DNA from: Rhodoferax saidenbachensis
GTDB lineage: Bacteria > Pseudomonadota > Gammaproteobacteria > Burkholderiales > Burkholderiaceae_C
Direction: 5' to 3'
DNA: 64,000 nucleotides
Assembly: GCF_001955715.1 (NCBI RefSeq)
Contig: NZ_CP019239.1
Span: 3,224,001 to 3,288,000 of the forward strand
A model generated the notes under the pieces. The model did no database searches, was not told where the DNA came from, and saw only the letters and a list, made by a program, of their open reading frames with translations. Below are positions 17,562 through 26,785 of this stretch, one piece after another. The translations under genes and the position numbers were made by a program. The first letter of the stretch is position 1; every line of letters starts with the position of its first letter.

Positions 17562-19742
17562 ATGCGCATTACCCCCGACCGAAGAAGCAGTCTGCCCCGC
17601 CGTCAAACACTGCGGCTGGTACAGCGCCCCGCCACATCGACGGGGACCTCGATGCGGCTGGAACAGGACCTGATTCTGGACGGCTACGCGCCGACCCAGA
17701 TGATCGAGGATTTGCGCAAATACCAGTCCGAACTGGAAGTGCAGAACAAGGCTTTACGCTACAGCCAGCAGGAGGCCGAAGGTGCTTCAGAGCGCTTCGC
17801 CACCCTGTTTTCCAACGTGCCACTGGCGTTGATGGTGGTGGACGAAGAAGGGCTGGTGATGGCCAGCAACGCCATGGCCCTGCGCCTGTTTCAACCCCTG
17901 GAAAGTGACCCTCCGCTGCATTTCCTGCTGCCCTTTGTCGGCGCAGCACACGCAGATGAGGTCGCGGTCGGTTTTCTGAGCGCCAAGTCTGCGGGCACCA
18001 GCGAGGTCAGTGAAGTGGTGTTCATGGCCGGCGCACAAGGCACCTTTACCGGTGACCTGCACATTGCCCGCATCGAAAACCCGCAGGACGAACTGGCCCA
18101 CTTTATCTGCGCCATCATCGACCAGGGGCCACTGCTGGCACAACGACAGGCCCTGCAGGAAAGTGCTACGGTGCTGCGCCAGCGCAATGAAGACTTGCTG
18201 CTCAGCGAGAACCGCATGGCCGCGATCATCAACTCCTCACTCGATGCCATTTTGTGTGTCGATGAAAACCAGTGCATCACCGTTTTCAATCCCGCGGCGA
18301 CCACCCTGTTCCAGTGCCCGGCAGCACAGGCCTACGGCAGCAAGCTGGGGCTTTTCTTGCCTGCAGTGGAGAAAGCACTGGTGGAAGGTGCCGTGCCAGT
18401 GCAGGCGACTTTGGGCGAGTTTCAGGCCAGCACACTGCAGGGTGGAACCCTGTTTGTGGAGATCAGCGTTTCCATTGAACGGCGCAATACCGCCCATGGC
18501 GCCATCACCACCATTTTCGCGCGCGACCTGACCGCACGCAAACGGGCGGAAGCCCAGCGCGCAGCGCTGGAAACACAGCTGCGGGAATCGCAAAAAATGC
18601 AGGCCATGGGCACCATGGCCGGAGGCATCGCACACGACTTCAACAACATTCTGAGCGCCATCCTGGGCAACGTCGATCTGGCCAAACAAGACACCGCGCC
18701 CCACGCACCCGCACTGACCAGCCTGAAGGAAATCGACAAGGCGGGACGCCGTGCACGCGATCTGGTACGCCAGATTCTGACCTTCAGCCGCAACGAAGCA
18801 CCCAAACGCGTATCCCTGCAATTGGCTGAGGTGGTGCATGAAACGGTACGCCTGATCAAGGTCACCCTGCCGCCGGGTGTGGACCTGCAGGTCACCGTGG
18901 AAGAGGATAACCCCACCGTGCTGGCCGATGCCACCCAGGTGGAACAGGCCCTGTTAAACCTATGTACCAACGCCGTCCTGGCAGTAGGTGCAAGCAAAGG
19001 GGTTGTGCAAGTCAGGCTGTCCAGTACCGTCCTGGAACACCCCTTGGCAGGCCGTATAGGATTGCCGCCGTCCAGCTACGTAACACTGCAGGTCAGCGAC
19101 ACCGGCAACGGGATGGCGCAAGAGACGCTGGAGCGCATTTTCGAGCCATTTTTCACCACCCGCCAGGTCGGCCAGGGCACGGGGCTGGGCCTGTCGGTTG
19201 TACACGGCATCATGCAAACGCACCAGGGCGCGGTAGACGTACAAAGCCACCTGGGCCACGGCAGCCAGTTCACGCTTTACTTTCCCATCACGCAGGAAGC
19301 GGCAGCCGCCATCGCGCCCGAACCGGAACCCGCTGCCCCCATTCATGGCCGCGGACGCCATGTGATGTATGTGGACGACGACCAGGCCCTGGTGTTCCTG
19401 GTCGCCCGTGTGCTGACGCGCAAAGGTTTTACCGTCACCACATTCACCGATCCGCACCAGGCAGAGCAGGCGCTGCGCAGTAACCCGCAGGCTTTTGACC
19501 TGCTGGTAACCGACTACAACATGCCGGGCTACAGCGGGGTGGACCTGCTGCGCGCCGCCAAAGCCCTGCGCCCGGACTTGCCTGTGGCGCTGGCATCCGG
19601 TTATGTGACCCCAGAGATTGAATCCAGTGCCATGGAGGCCGGGGCCAGCGCATTGATCTACAAGCCCAACGACGTCAACGAATTGTGCGAAACCGTGCAG
19701 CGGCTCATTGCCCATAGTGACACCGGCAGTGACACCACCTGA
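17562..19742 (+). CDS. hybrid sensor histidine kinase/response regulator with PAS domains
   Basis: The 726-residue protein has no obvious membrane segment. Order: coiled N-terminus, a PAS domain (about 75-190), a second PAS (about 215-325), a HisKA dimerisation helix with H358 in GGIAHDFNNILSAILGN, a HATPase domain (DTGNGMAQETLERIFEPFFTTRQVGQGTGLGLS, 513-545), and a C-terminal receiver (VMYVDDDQALVF, phospho-acceptor D651 in LLVTDYNMPG). It should be a cytoplasmic sensor that phosphorylates its own receiver and perhaps a phosphotransfer protein. The start at 17562 lies ten bases after the nucleotidase stop; ATG 17652 is an alternative. Its target is not local. Confidence 0.88.
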   Translation: MRITPDRRSSLPRRQTLRLVQRPATSTGTSMRLEQDLILDGYAPTQMIEDLRKYQSELEVQNKALRYSQQEAEGASERFATLFSNVPLALMVVDEEGLVMASNAMALRLFQPLESDPPLHFLLPFVGAAHADEVAVGFLSAKSAGTSEVSEVVFMAGAQGTFTGDLHIARIENPQDELAHFICAIIDQGPLLAQRQALQESATVLRQRNEDLLLSENRMAAIINSSLDAILCVDENQCITVFNPAATTLFQCPAAQAYGSKLGLFLPAVEKALVEGAVPVQATLGEFQASTLQGGTLFVEISVSIERRNTAHGAITTIFARDLTARKRAEAQRAALETQLRESQKMQAMGTMAGGIAHDFNNILSAILGNVDLAKQDTAPHAPALTSLKEIDKAGRRARDLVRQILTFSRNEAPKRVSLQLAEVVHETVRLIKVTLPPGVDLQVTVEEDNPTVLADATQVEQALLNLCTNAVLAVGASKGVVQVRLSSTVLEHPLAGRIGLPPSSYVTLQVSDTGNGMAQETLERIFEPFFTTRQVGQGTGLGLSVVHGIMQTHQGAVDVQSHLGHGSQFTLYFPITQEAAAAIAPEPEPAAPIHGRGRHVMYVDDDQALVFLVARVLTRKGFTVTTFTDPHQAEQALRSNPQAFDLLVTDYNMPGYSGVDLLRAAKALRPDLPVALASGYVTPEIESSAMEAGASALIYKPNDVNELCETVQRLIAHSDTGSDTT

Positions 19743-20394
19743 ACCTCTGGCGCCGGTGCCGGGCTTGCAGATCGTGTATCTGGACGATGCCGTCATCGTC
19801 CTCGACAAACCCTCCGGCTTGCTCTCGGTTCCCGGGCGGGGGGCTGACAAGCAGGACTGCCTGAGCGCCCGCGTCCAGGCGGTCTATCCGGACGCCCTAG
19901 TCGTACACCGGCTCGACATGGCAACCTCCGGCCTGATCGTGATGGCACGTGGCCCGGCGGCCCAGCGCAGTCTTAACCGCGCTTTTGCCGAACGGGAAGT
20001 CCACAAGCGCTACGAGGCGGTGGTCCATGCACAGCTCACCACACCGCTGGATACCTGGCAGGTGATTGACCTGCCGATCCGCGTGGATTGGCCCAACCGC
20101 CCGCTGCGCATCATTGACGCACTGGGGCAGGCCAGCGTGACCCGCCTGCGCACCTTATCCGTGGATACCCACAACAACACGAGTCGCGTGGAACTGGAGC
20201 CTGTGACAGGGCGTTCGCACCAGTTGCGTGTGCACCTGCAAGCCATCAGCCATCCGATTCTGGGCGACGCACTGTATGCCCCTGCCGAAGTGGTGGCCAA
20301 GGCCCCGCGGTTGTTGCTGCACGCCTGCACCCTGGCATTGACCCATCCGGAGAGTGGCCAATGGATGGAATGGACATCGGCCGCCGGGTTTTGA
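19708..20394 (+). CDS. RluA family pseudouridine synthase
   Basis: The protein converts uridine to pseudouridine in rRNA or tRNA. It has the RluA active-site motif VVHRLDMATSGLIVMA with the catalytic Asp at residue 70 (from the first ATG), then REVHKRYEAVV and the C-terminal VTGRSHQLRVHLQAISHPILGD. No S4 domain is present, so it resembles the short RluA or RluA-like class. ATG 19708 overlaps the kinase gene by 35 bases; nearby GTG codons (19717, 19729) are equally possible starts because the first 20 residues are unconserved. Translational coupling to the kinase gene is likely. Confidence 0.88.
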   Translation: MPIVTPAVTPPEPLAPVPGLQIVYLDDAVIVLDKPSGLLSVPGRGADKQDCLSARVQAVYPDALVVHRLDMATSGLIVMARGPAAQRSLNRAFAEREVHKRYEAVVHAQLTTPLDTWQVIDLPIRVDWPNRPLRIIDALGQASVTRLRTLSVDTHNNTSRVELEPVTGRSHQLRVHLQAISHPILGDALYAPAEVVAKAPRLLLHACTLALTHPESGQWMEWTSAAGF

Positions 20395-20415
20395 AAGCAC
20401 GCCTAAAATGGCCCG

Positions 20416-21270
20416 GTGACTACCATTCGCAATGCCGACCTCCACTGCCACTCCGTCGTTTCCGATGGCACGCTGACACCCGAAGCCTTGGCGGCACGGG
20501 CCAGTGGCAACGGTGTCGAGTTGTGGGCCCTGACCGACCACGATGAGGTTGGTGGCCAGCAGCGTGCCCTGGCGGCTGCCAAAGACAACGGTATGCGTTA
20601 CCTCACCGGTACCGAAATCTCCATTACCTTTATCGGACAGACCGTACACGTCGTGGGCCTGGGCTTTGATGCCGACAATGAAGACCTGCGGGAAGGACTG
20701 CGCCAGACGCGCGGCGGACGCCGCGAACGCGCCATGGAAATGTCCGATGGTCTGGCCAAGGTTGGCATCAAGGACGCCTTTGAGGGCGCACTCAAGTTTG
20801 TCGGCAACCCTGAGCTGATTTCACGCACCCACTTTGCCCGCTTTCTGGTGGAAAGCGGTGTCTGCAAGGAAACCAGTGAGGTGTTTCGCAAGTACCTGAC
20901 CGAAGGCAAGCCCGGCTTTGTGCCGCACCGCTGGGCCTCGCTCAAAGACGCAGTGACCTGGATCACCCAGGCCGGCGGCATGGCCGTCATTGCCCACCCG
21001 GCGCGTTACAAGTTCACCCCCAACGAAGAGTTCGCGCTGTTCACCGAGTTCAAGAACCACGGTGGCCAGGGCGTCGAAGTCGTCACTGGCAGCCATACCG
21101 CCGCCGAGTACCTGGTCTACGCGGCCATGGCCAAGGAGTTTGGTCTGGCGGCATCGCGCGGCAGTGACTTCCACAGTCCGGACGACAGCCACACCGAGCT
21201 GGGCACCCTGCCCCTGCTTCCGGAAGATCTGACGCCGGTCTGGGAGTTGCTGGCCCCGCGCATCCAGTAG
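20416..21270 (+). CDS. PHP domain phosphoesterase (YciV/TrpH-like nucleotidase)
   Basis: The 284-residue protein is a PHP metallo-phosphoesterase. Metal ligands are visible as DLH10-CH12-SVVSDG, LTDHDEV (about 37), GTEIS, AHPARYK and the final RGSDFH. Characterised relatives (RnmAM/YciV) remove 5' phosphates from 3',5'-bisphosphonucleotides and short RNAs. The start is GTG at 20416, giving the canonical TIRNADLHCHS N-terminus. In many beta- and gammaproteobacteria the same gene lies next to a yciO-type gene, as here. Confidence 0.9.
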   Translation: MTTIRNADLHCHSVVSDGTLTPEALAARASGNGVELWALTDHDEVGGQQRALAAAKDNGMRYLTGTEISITFIGQTVHVVGLGFDADNEDLREGLRQTRGGRRERAMEMSDGLAKVGIKDAFEGALKFVGNPELISRTHFARFLVESGVCKETSEVFRKYLTEGKPGFVPHRWASLKDAVTWITQAGGMAVIAHPARYKFTPNEEFALFTEFKNHGGQGVEVVTGSHTAAEYLVYAAMAKEFGLAASRGSDFHSPDDSHTELGTLPLLPEDLTPVWELLAPRIQ

Positions 21271-21289
21271 GTCGCAGAGACGCTCCCGC

Positions 21290-21913
21290 ATGGCGCAATA
21301 CTTCGAAGTTCACCCCGACAATCCCCAGCCCCGCCTGCTCAAGCAGGCGGTGGCCTTGCTGGAAAAAGGCGGCGTACTGGCCGTCCCCACCGACTCCAGC
21401 TACGCGCTGGTCTGCCATCTGGACGACAAGGCGGCGGCCGATCTGCTGCGCCGCATCCGCGGTGTGGACGACAAACACCACCTGACCCTGCTGTGCCGCG
21501 ACCTCAGCGAGCTGGCCAGTTATGCACGCGTGGACAACCGCCAGTACCGCCTGCTCAAATCCGCCACACCTGGCCCCTACACCTTCATTCTGGAAGCCAG
21601 CAAGGAAGTGCCGCGCCGCGTGAGCCACCCCTCACGCAAGACCATCGGCCTGCGGGTCCCCGAACATCAAGTGCTCCAGGAGCTTCTGGCCCTTCATGGG
21701 TCTGCGCTGCTAGCTACTACTTTGATAGCGGATGGTGAGACCGACCCGCTCAACGACGCACAGGACATCCGGGACCGGTATGAACGCCTGATAGCCGCGG
21801 TCATCGATGCCGGCGCCTGCGCCCAGGAACCGACCACCGTGGTGGACCTGACGGGCGAAACACCCGCGCTGATTCGCCAGGGCCGTGGTGATCTGGCCCG
21901 GCTGGGCATGTAG
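21290..21913 (+). CDS. YciO/YrdC family L-threonylcarbamoyladenylate synthase-like protein
   Basis: The 207-residue protein has the Sua5/YrdC/YciO fold, with GGVLAVPTDSSYALVCHLDDKAAADLLRRIRGVDDKHHLTLLC and the YciO-like PGPYTFILEASKEVPRR and KTIGLRVPEH. YrdC proper makes threonylcarbamoyl-AMP for tRNA t6A; YciO proteins have much lower activity, and the cellular role of this paralogue is uncertain. In the segment coding about residues 133-147 (GSALLATTLIAD) the DNA matches a dispersed repeat at 21688-21729, replacing the usual more polar LLTTSAN-like loop. The gene follows the PHP gene by 19 bases. Confidence 0.83.
   Translation: MAQYFEVHPDNPQPRLLKQAVALLEKGGVLAVPTDSSYALVCHLDDKAAADLLRRIRGVDDKHHLTLLCRDLSELASYARVDNRQYRLLKSATPGPYTFILEASKEVPRRVSHPSRKTIGLRVPEHQVLQELLALHGSALLATTLIADGETDPLNDAQDIRDRYERLIAAVIDAGACAQEPTTVVDLTGETPALIRQGRGDLARLGM
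21688..21729 (-). repeat. dispersed repeat, partial copy inside the yciO-like gene
   Basis: The core GCTACTACTTTGATAGC with the upstream TCTGCGC and a GGCCCTTCATGGG block matches the order of blocks in the intergenic copies. It is read in frame as part of the protein. Confidence 0.5.
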
Positions 21914-21946
21914 GTTTTCAACCATTTCACTCTGAGACAATTCCCC

Positions 21947-22615
21947 GTGGACTTTGCACACCTTATCCAGACCGTCGCCCTCTACGCCTTGCCGGTCATT
22001 TTTGCCATCACGGTGCATGAGGCCGCCCACGGGTACGCAGCGCGGTATTTTGGCGACAACACCGCCTGGATGATGGGCCGTGTGACCCTGAACCCGACAC
22101 GCCATATCGACCCCATAGGCACCATCCTGATGCCACTGCTGCTGTACTTCGCTACCTCCGGGGCTTTCCTGTTTGGTTATGCCAAGCCCGTGCCGGTGCG
22201 TTTTGACAAGCTGCGCAACCCCAAACGCGACATGATCTGGGTGGCGCTGGCCGGACCGGGTGCCAATTTCGTACAGGCGTTTTTGTGGGGGGCCCTGCTC
22301 TACCTACTGCAGGGCGTGGGCGTTACCGAGACCTTCTTTCTGAAGATGTGCCAGGGTGGCGTACTGGTCAATGTCGTGATGTTTGCGTTCAACCTGTTTC
22401 CGCTGCCACCGCTGGACGGAGGGCGCATTCTGGTGGGGCTGCTGCCCTACCGCCAGGCCGAACTGGTGTCCCGCATTGAACCCTGGGGCTTTTTCATTGT
22501 CATGGGGCTGGTTATTGCCGGGGTCGTCAGCGCGCTCTGGATGCAGCCCGTCATGGCGCTCACTTTTGGCCTGCTCGATCTCCTGCTCACGCCACTGTCC
22601 CTGCTGTCCCGCTAA
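21947..22615 (+). CDS. site-2 protease family (M50) membrane metalloprotease
   Basis: The 222-residue protein is an intramembrane zinc protease of the short M50 class. The zinc motif H24-E25-AAH28-GY lies in the first hydrophobic segment. The second catalytic region, NLFPLPPLDGGRILVGLLP, supplies the third ligand Asp at about residue 160. Four or more hydrophobic segments are visible. It starts with GTG at 21947, because the family N-terminus begins there. Its substrate is unknown. The gene lies just upstream of trpS, an arrangement I recall from other betaproteobacteria. Confidence 0.9.
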   Translation: MDFAHLIQTVALYALPVIFAITVHEAAHGYAARYFGDNTAWMMGRVTLNPTRHIDPIGTILMPLLLYFATSGAFLFGYAKPVPVRFDKLRNPKRDMIWVALAGPGANFVQAFLWGALLYLLQGVGVTETFFLKMCQGGVLVNVVMFAFNLFPLPPLDGGRILVGLLPYRQAELVSRIEPWGFFIVMGLVIAGVVSALWMQPVMALTFGLLDLLLTPLSLLSR

Positions 22616-22633
22616 CTTCGTATTCACTGCACC

Positions 22634-23926
22634 ATGGCTACTGTCCGTTTCCTCACCGGTATCACCACCACCGGCACACCCCATCTGGGCAATTACGTCG
22701 GCTCCATTCGCCCTTCCGTGCGCGCCAGCCAGACCCCGGGCGTGGAGAGTTTTTACTTTCTGGCCGACTACCACGCGCTGATCAAGATCGATGATCCGGC
22801 CCGCATCCAGCGCTCCACGCTGGAAATCGCCGCGAGCTGGCTGGCAGCGGGGCTCAACCCGGAGCAGGTCACCTTCTACCGCCAGTCCGACATACCCGAG
22901 ATTCCCGAACTCACCTGGTTTCTGACCTGTGTGACCGGCAAAGGCGTGCTCAACCGCGCCCATGCCTACAAGGCCTCGGTGGACAAAAACACCGCCGCCG
23001 GTGTGGATCCCGATGCCGATGTGACGGCAGGCCTGTTCATGTACCCGGTGCTCATGGGCGCAGACATCCTGCTGTTCAACGCACACAAAGTACCGGTAGG
23101 ACGCGACCAGATCCAGCACATTGAAATGGCACGCGATATGGCGGCCAGCTTCAACCACCGTTATGGCGAACACTTTGTGCCGCCACAGGCCGAGATTGAG
23201 GAAGCAGTCGCCACCTTGCCCGGCCTGGACGGCCGCAAGATGAGCAAGAGTTATGACAACACCATTCCCCTATTCGCATCGCGCGAGCAGCTCAAGAAGC
23301 TGATCTCCGGCATCGTCACCGACTCGCGCGCACCTGGCGAACCCAAGGACACCGAAGGCTCTGCCCTGTTCCAGATCTACCAGGCCTTTGCCACACCCGA
23401 AGAAACCGCCGCACTGCGCCAGTCCTTTGCCGATGGCATCGCATGGGGCGAGGCCAAAAACGTGCTGTTTGAACGCATTGACCGCGAGATTGCGCCCATG
23501 CGCGAGACCTACGAAGCGCTGATCAACAACCCGGCCCGCATCGAAGCCATCTTGCTGGCCGGACGCGACAAGGCACGCCAGATCGCCACACCGTTTATGG
23601 GCCGCGTGCGCCAGGCCGTAGGCTTGCGCAATCTGCAAGGGGCCGCAACCGCCTCTGCGGGCAAAGCCGCCAAGACCGCTGTGGCCGCCTTCAAGCAGTA
23701 CCGCGAGAAAGATGGCCAGTTCTACTTCAAGCTGGTCGACGCCAAGGGCGGCGTGCTGCTGCAAAGCTTGGGCTTTTCATCGCCCAAAGCCGCAGGCCAA
23801 TGCATTGCCCAATTGGTTCAGGATGGAGCCACTGCACTCGTTGCTCTGGCCCATCAACTGGAGCCAGCCTCTGACTTACAAGAAGCCACAGGCGCACTAA
23901 TGGAAATACAGCGCTCAAAAGCGTAA
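22634..23926 (+). CDS. trpS: tryptophanyl-tRNA synthetase
   Basis: The 430-residue protein charges tRNA-Trp. It has the class I signatures: the HIGH-like TGTPHLGNY (13-21), the tryptophan-site region (TWFLTCVTGKG, DILLFNAHKVPVGRDQIQH) and KMSKS at 202-206. It is about 90 residues longer than the E. coli enzyme because of a C-terminal extension (KQYREKDGQFYFKLVDAKGGVLLQSLGFSSPKAAGQCIAQL) that resembles a small YegP/DUF1508-like beta domain, as in many betaproteobacteria. The last codons may contain a degenerate copy of the dispersed repeat. Confidence 0.94.
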   Translation: MATVRFLTGITTTGTPHLGNYVGSIRPSVRASQTPGVESFYFLADYHALIKIDDPARIQRSTLEIAASWLAAGLNPEQVTFYRQSDIPEIPELTWFLTCVTGKGVLNRAHAYKASVDKNTAAGVDPDADVTAGLFMYPVLMGADILLFNAHKVPVGRDQIQHIEMARDMAASFNHRYGEHFVPPQAEIEEAVATLPGLDGRKMSKSYDNTIPLFASREQLKKLISGIVTDSRAPGEPKDTEGSALFQIYQAFATPEETAALRQSFADGIAWGEAKNVLFERIDREIAPMRETYEALINNPARIEAILLAGRDKARQIATPFMGRVRQAVGLRNLQGAATASAGKAAKTAVAAFKQYREKDGQFYFKLVDAKGGVLLQSLGFSSPKAAGQCIAQLVQDGATALVALAHQLEPASDLQEATGALMEIQRSKA

Positions 23927-23966
23927 CTTCTGCAAACTGTCGGTAGGTATACGGGCAATTGCCCCG

Positions 23967-23995
23967 TTGCTTGTGTTTACCCCCTGGGGTATAAG
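23967..23995 (+). promoter_or_regulatory. candidate sigma-70 promoter with palindromic spacer
   Basis: TTGCTT at 23967-23972 and TATAAG at 23990-23995 are separated by exactly 17 bases and lie 36 bases before the Cache-protein start. The spacer and -10 overlap the palindrome TACCCCCTGGGGTA (23978-23991), which could be a repressor or activator site. This is probably the promoter of the downstream sensory operon. Confidence 0.5.
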
Positions 23996-24030
23996 TTCAG
24001 ATGGAAGATCACAACAACGAAGGAGCAACC

Positions 24031-24501
24031 ATGAAACATTCCTCAATCACCGCTTCCTTGGTATTTGCATTGGCGGCTAGCTGTTTGCCCATAGCTGCAA
24101 TGGCACAAGCCAAAGCTACTGCGGCTGAAGCGACTGCCATGGTCAAAAAGGGGGTCGCCGCTATGAAAGCGGCGGGTAAAGACAAGGACAAGCTCTATAC
24201 CGAAGTCACCGCCAAAGATGCCAAATGGGCAGACAGGGACCTCTACTTGGTGATCTACGGCATGGACGGCGTCGTGCGTGCCCACGGAGCCAACGCCAAG
24301 CTCGTTGGCGCAGCCATGATGGACATGCTGGACATCGATGGCAAACCTTATATCAAAGAGCGCATTGAACTGGCCAAGACAAAAGGCACTTTCTGGCAGG
24401 ACTATAAGTTCACCAACCCTACCTCCAAGAAGATCGAACCCAAGAGCATGTACTGCGAAAAGCTGGACGACGCTGTACTTTGTGCCGGTATCTACAAGTA
24501 A
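24031..24501 (+). CDS. secreted single-Cache domain protein
   Basis: The 156-residue protein has a Sec signal peptide (cleavage near AAMAQA, residue 26) and then a complete sCache_2-type ligand-binding domain: ADRDLYLVIYGMDGVVRAHGANAKLVGAAMMDMLDIDGKPYIKERIELAKTKGTFWQDYKFTNPTSKKIEPKSMYCEKLDDAVLCAGIYK. Cache domains normally sit inside chemoreceptors or kinases; here the domain is free in the periplasm and encoded directly upstream of a chemoreceptor gene. It may act as a binding protein for that receptor. ATG 24031 follows a strong AAGGAG site. Confidence 0.85.
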   Translation: MKHSSITASLVFALAASCLPIAAMAQAKATAAEATAMVKKGVAAMKAAGKDKDKLYTEVTAKDAKWADRDLYLVIYGMDGVVRAHGANAKLVGAAMMDMLDIDGKPYIKERIELAKTKGTFWQDYKFTNPTSKKIEPKSMYCEKLDDAVLCAGIYK

Positions 24502-24529
24502 TTTTCCACGCCTTGCATTGATTTCCCTC

Positions 24530-24544
24530 CCGCCCAATGGGCGG
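24530..24544 (+). terminator. short hairpin between Cache and chemoreceptor genes
   Basis: CCGCCC-AAT-GGGCGG forms a tight six-pair stem with no T-run. It may attenuate or protect the transcript, so that the small Cache protein is made in larger amounts than the receptor. Weak evidence. Confidence 0.3.
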
Positions 24545-24578
24545 CGGGGCTCTGGCCCCCAATGGCCAAGGAGATACC

Positions 24579-26135
24579 ATGAAGCTTGGAATGAAGTTGC
24601 TTGCGGCTCCGTTGCTGACGGCCGTGGTGGTCGTGGCTTCCAGCCAGATCAATACGTATTTTTTGGGTATCCAGTCTGACGCCAGTCTGGGTTCTTCGCG
24701 CAGCAGCCTCGAAGACTTCAAGACCCTGGCCAGCGCCCACCAGCAAATCTCGGAAGTACACGCGGGTGTGTACCGTACCGTGGCGCTGATTGACTCATTG
24801 GATGAGCCAAGAGTCAAAAATATGCGGGCTGACTTTCTCAAGCAGCTTGAAGGCGTAAAACGGGTAGTGGAAACCGTGGCAGGGGACGGCAACGTCGACC
24901 CGGAATTGCAAACCCACGTAAAGGCGGTGTTGGCATTTATAGATAACTATGCCAAGCAGGCCGACGCGGCTATCAATTTTGCATCCATAGATGCCAATAC
25001 CGGGGTTGCTGCCATGCAACGTGCGGAGGTGACTTTCAAAGAACTGATCAAGGCATCAGCAGTGGTCACCAACTACATCGAGGCACGCTCCGAGACCACC
25101 ATTGCAGATGCGCGCCACACGGGCCGCAACATCAGCCTTTTACTCACCGCCTTGTCCCTTCTGGCTGGCACGGCCGCAGTATTGCTCTCGTGGCTGCTAC
25201 AGAAAAAGATCGTGTCCGAGTTGGCCCGGGCAGCCGAATTGGCACATGAGGTTGCTCAGGGCAATCTCACCCAGGATGCAAGCACCAGTCGTACAGACGA
25301 GGTTGGTGACCTCATGCGCGCTCTTGGCGCCATGACCCGACAGCTTGGGCTGTCCATTACTACCGTACTCGAATCCTCAGAATCAATTCGCCTGGCTAGT
25401 ACGGAAATTGCCACGGGCAACCAAGACCTCAGCGTGCGCACCGAGCAAACTGCCAACAACCTGCAGCGCGCCTCCACTTCAACGGCACAACTCACGGGCA
25501 CGGTCCACCAGTCGGCCGAGTCGGCACAGCAAGCCAAACGATTGGCATCCAGCGCAGCCGAAGTCGCAGTGCGTGGTGGCGTAGTAGTGTCCCAGGTGGT
25601 TGAGACCATGGAAGAAATCAACACCAGTGCACGCAGAATTTCCGACATCATTGGCGTGATAGATGGCATTGCGTTTCAAACCAATATCCTGGCACTCAAT
25701 GCGGCCGTGGAAGCGGCACGTGCCGGGGAGCAGGGGCGCGGTTTCGCAGTGGTAGCCAGCGAGGTGCGCAGTCTGGCCGGACGTTCCGCAGAGGCCGCCA
25801 AGGAAATAAAAATGCTGATTGGCGTATCTGTGGAGAAGGTGGATTCGGGCTCCAGGCTGGTGGCCAATGCCGGAGAGACAATGACCGAAATCGTGGGATC
25901 CGTGCAACGCGTGTCAGACATCATCAGCGAAATCTCTGCCGCTTCAAGCGAACAAAGCCGCGACATTGGTGAGGTCAACACAGCCGTTGGCGAACTGGAC
26001 CAGATGACACAGCAAAATGCGGCCTTGGTCGAGCAATCTGCTGCAGCGGCCGAAAGTTTGAGAGAACAAGCCCAGCGCCTGGCGCAGGTAGTATCTAATT
26101 TCAAACTGGCGTCCACTCCACTACTAGGTACATGA
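24579..26135 (+). CDS. methyl-accepting chemotaxis protein
   Basis: The 518-residue receptor has an N-terminal membrane segment ([16 protein letters not shown]), a helical periplasmic domain (about 30-185), a second membrane segment ([23 protein letters not shown], about 190-212), a HAMP region, and a cytoplasmic signalling domain. The conserved hairpin tip is [51 protein letters not shown]. The class looks like Tsr-type betaproteobacterial MCPs. The start at 24579 has AAGGAG upstream. Its stop overlaps the next gene's start by four bases. Confidence 0.94.
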   Translation: MKLGMKLLAAPLLTAVVVVASSQINTYFLGIQSDASLGSSRSSLEDFKTLASAHQQISEVHAGVYRTVALIDSLDEPRVKNMRADFLKQLEGVKRVVETVAGDGNVDPELQTHVKAVLAFIDNYAKQADAAINFASIDANTGVAAMQRAEVTFKELIKASAVVTNYIEARSETTIADARHTGRNISLLLTALSLLAGTAAVLLSWLLQKKIVSELARAAELAHEVAQGNLTQDASTSRTDEVGDLMRALGAMTRQLGLSITTVLESSESIRLASTEIATGNQDLSVRTEQTANNLQRASTSTAQLTGTVHQSAESAQQAKRLASSAAEVAVRGGVVVSQVVETMEEINTSARRISDIIGVIDGIAFQTNILALNAAVEAARAGEQGRGFAVVASEVRSLAGRSAEAAKEIKMLIGVSVEKVDSGSRLVANAGETMTEIVGSVQRVSDIISEISAASSEQSRDIGEVNTAVGELDQMTQQNAALVEQSAAAAESLREQAQRLAQVVSNFKLASTPLLGT

Positions 26136-26785
26136 GCACTTATTCCAGCGATATATACACGGAGCCGTTCCCTCAAGATATCCACACACTCAACAACCTC
26201 GGCCCCTTGCGCGGCATGGCGGGTGTTTGGGAGGGATTGCGCGGGCTTGATGTGAAACCCAAGGCCGAAGGCCCCAAGCGGCAGGCGTTTTACGAGCGCA
26301 TGGAGCTGCAACCCATCGACCCACAGACCAATGGCCCGCAACTGCTCTATGGCCTGCGGTACCACACCCATGTGACCAAGCCCGACCAGGTCAAGACCTA
26401 CCATGACCAGGTAGGCTACTGGCTGTGGGAGCCTGCCACCGGCACCATCATCCAGACACTGGCCATCCCGCGCGGCCAGATTGCCATGGCGGTGGGCCAT
26501 GCCGCGCCCGATGCCACCCAGTTCGAACTGGTGGCAGTTCGCGACACCACCACGTACGGCATCTGCTCCAACCCGTTTCTGGAGCATGCCTTCAGGACCG
26601 TGGAATACCGTATCCAGGTCACCATCAACGCAGACGGCACCTGGTCCTACGACGAAGACACCGTGCTCATGATCCGCGGCCAAACCGAACCGTTCCACCA
26701 CACGGACCGCAACACGCTCACCAAGCTCGCGGAGCCCACCCCCAACCCGCTGGCCCGTGGCCAGTCAACCGGCCAGCCGTTATGA
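26132..26785 (+). CDS. nitrobindin-like haem-binding beta-barrel protein (DUF1794/FABP-like)
   Basis: The 217-residue protein resembles the nitrobindin/FABP-like family: the N-terminal [16 protein letters not shown] carries the G-x-W-x-G signature, followed by repeated beta-strand patterns ([69 protein letters not shown]). Nitrobindins bind ferric haem and nitric oxide. The gene overlaps the chemoreceptor stop codon as ATGA and overlaps the next small gene the same way, so translation of the four genes is coupled. A link between haem or NO sensing and taxis is an attractive but unproven reading. Confidence 0.75.
   Translation: MSTYSSDIYTEPFPQDIHTLNNLGPLRGMAGVWEGLRGLDVKPKAEGPKRQAFYERMELQPIDPQTNGPQLLYGLRYHTHVTKPDQVKTYHDQVGYWLWEPATGTIIQTLAIPRGQIAMAVGHAAPDATQFELVAVRDTTTYGICSNPFLEHAFRTVEYRIQVTINADGTWSYDEDTVLMIRGQTEPFHHTDRNTLTKLAEPTPNPLARGQSTGQPL

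Noticed and set aside
23878..23925. Possible degenerate copy of the dispersed repeat at the end of trpS
   Set aside because: ATGGAAATA and CTCAAAAGCGTAAC are suggestive, but too many blocks are missing to call it.
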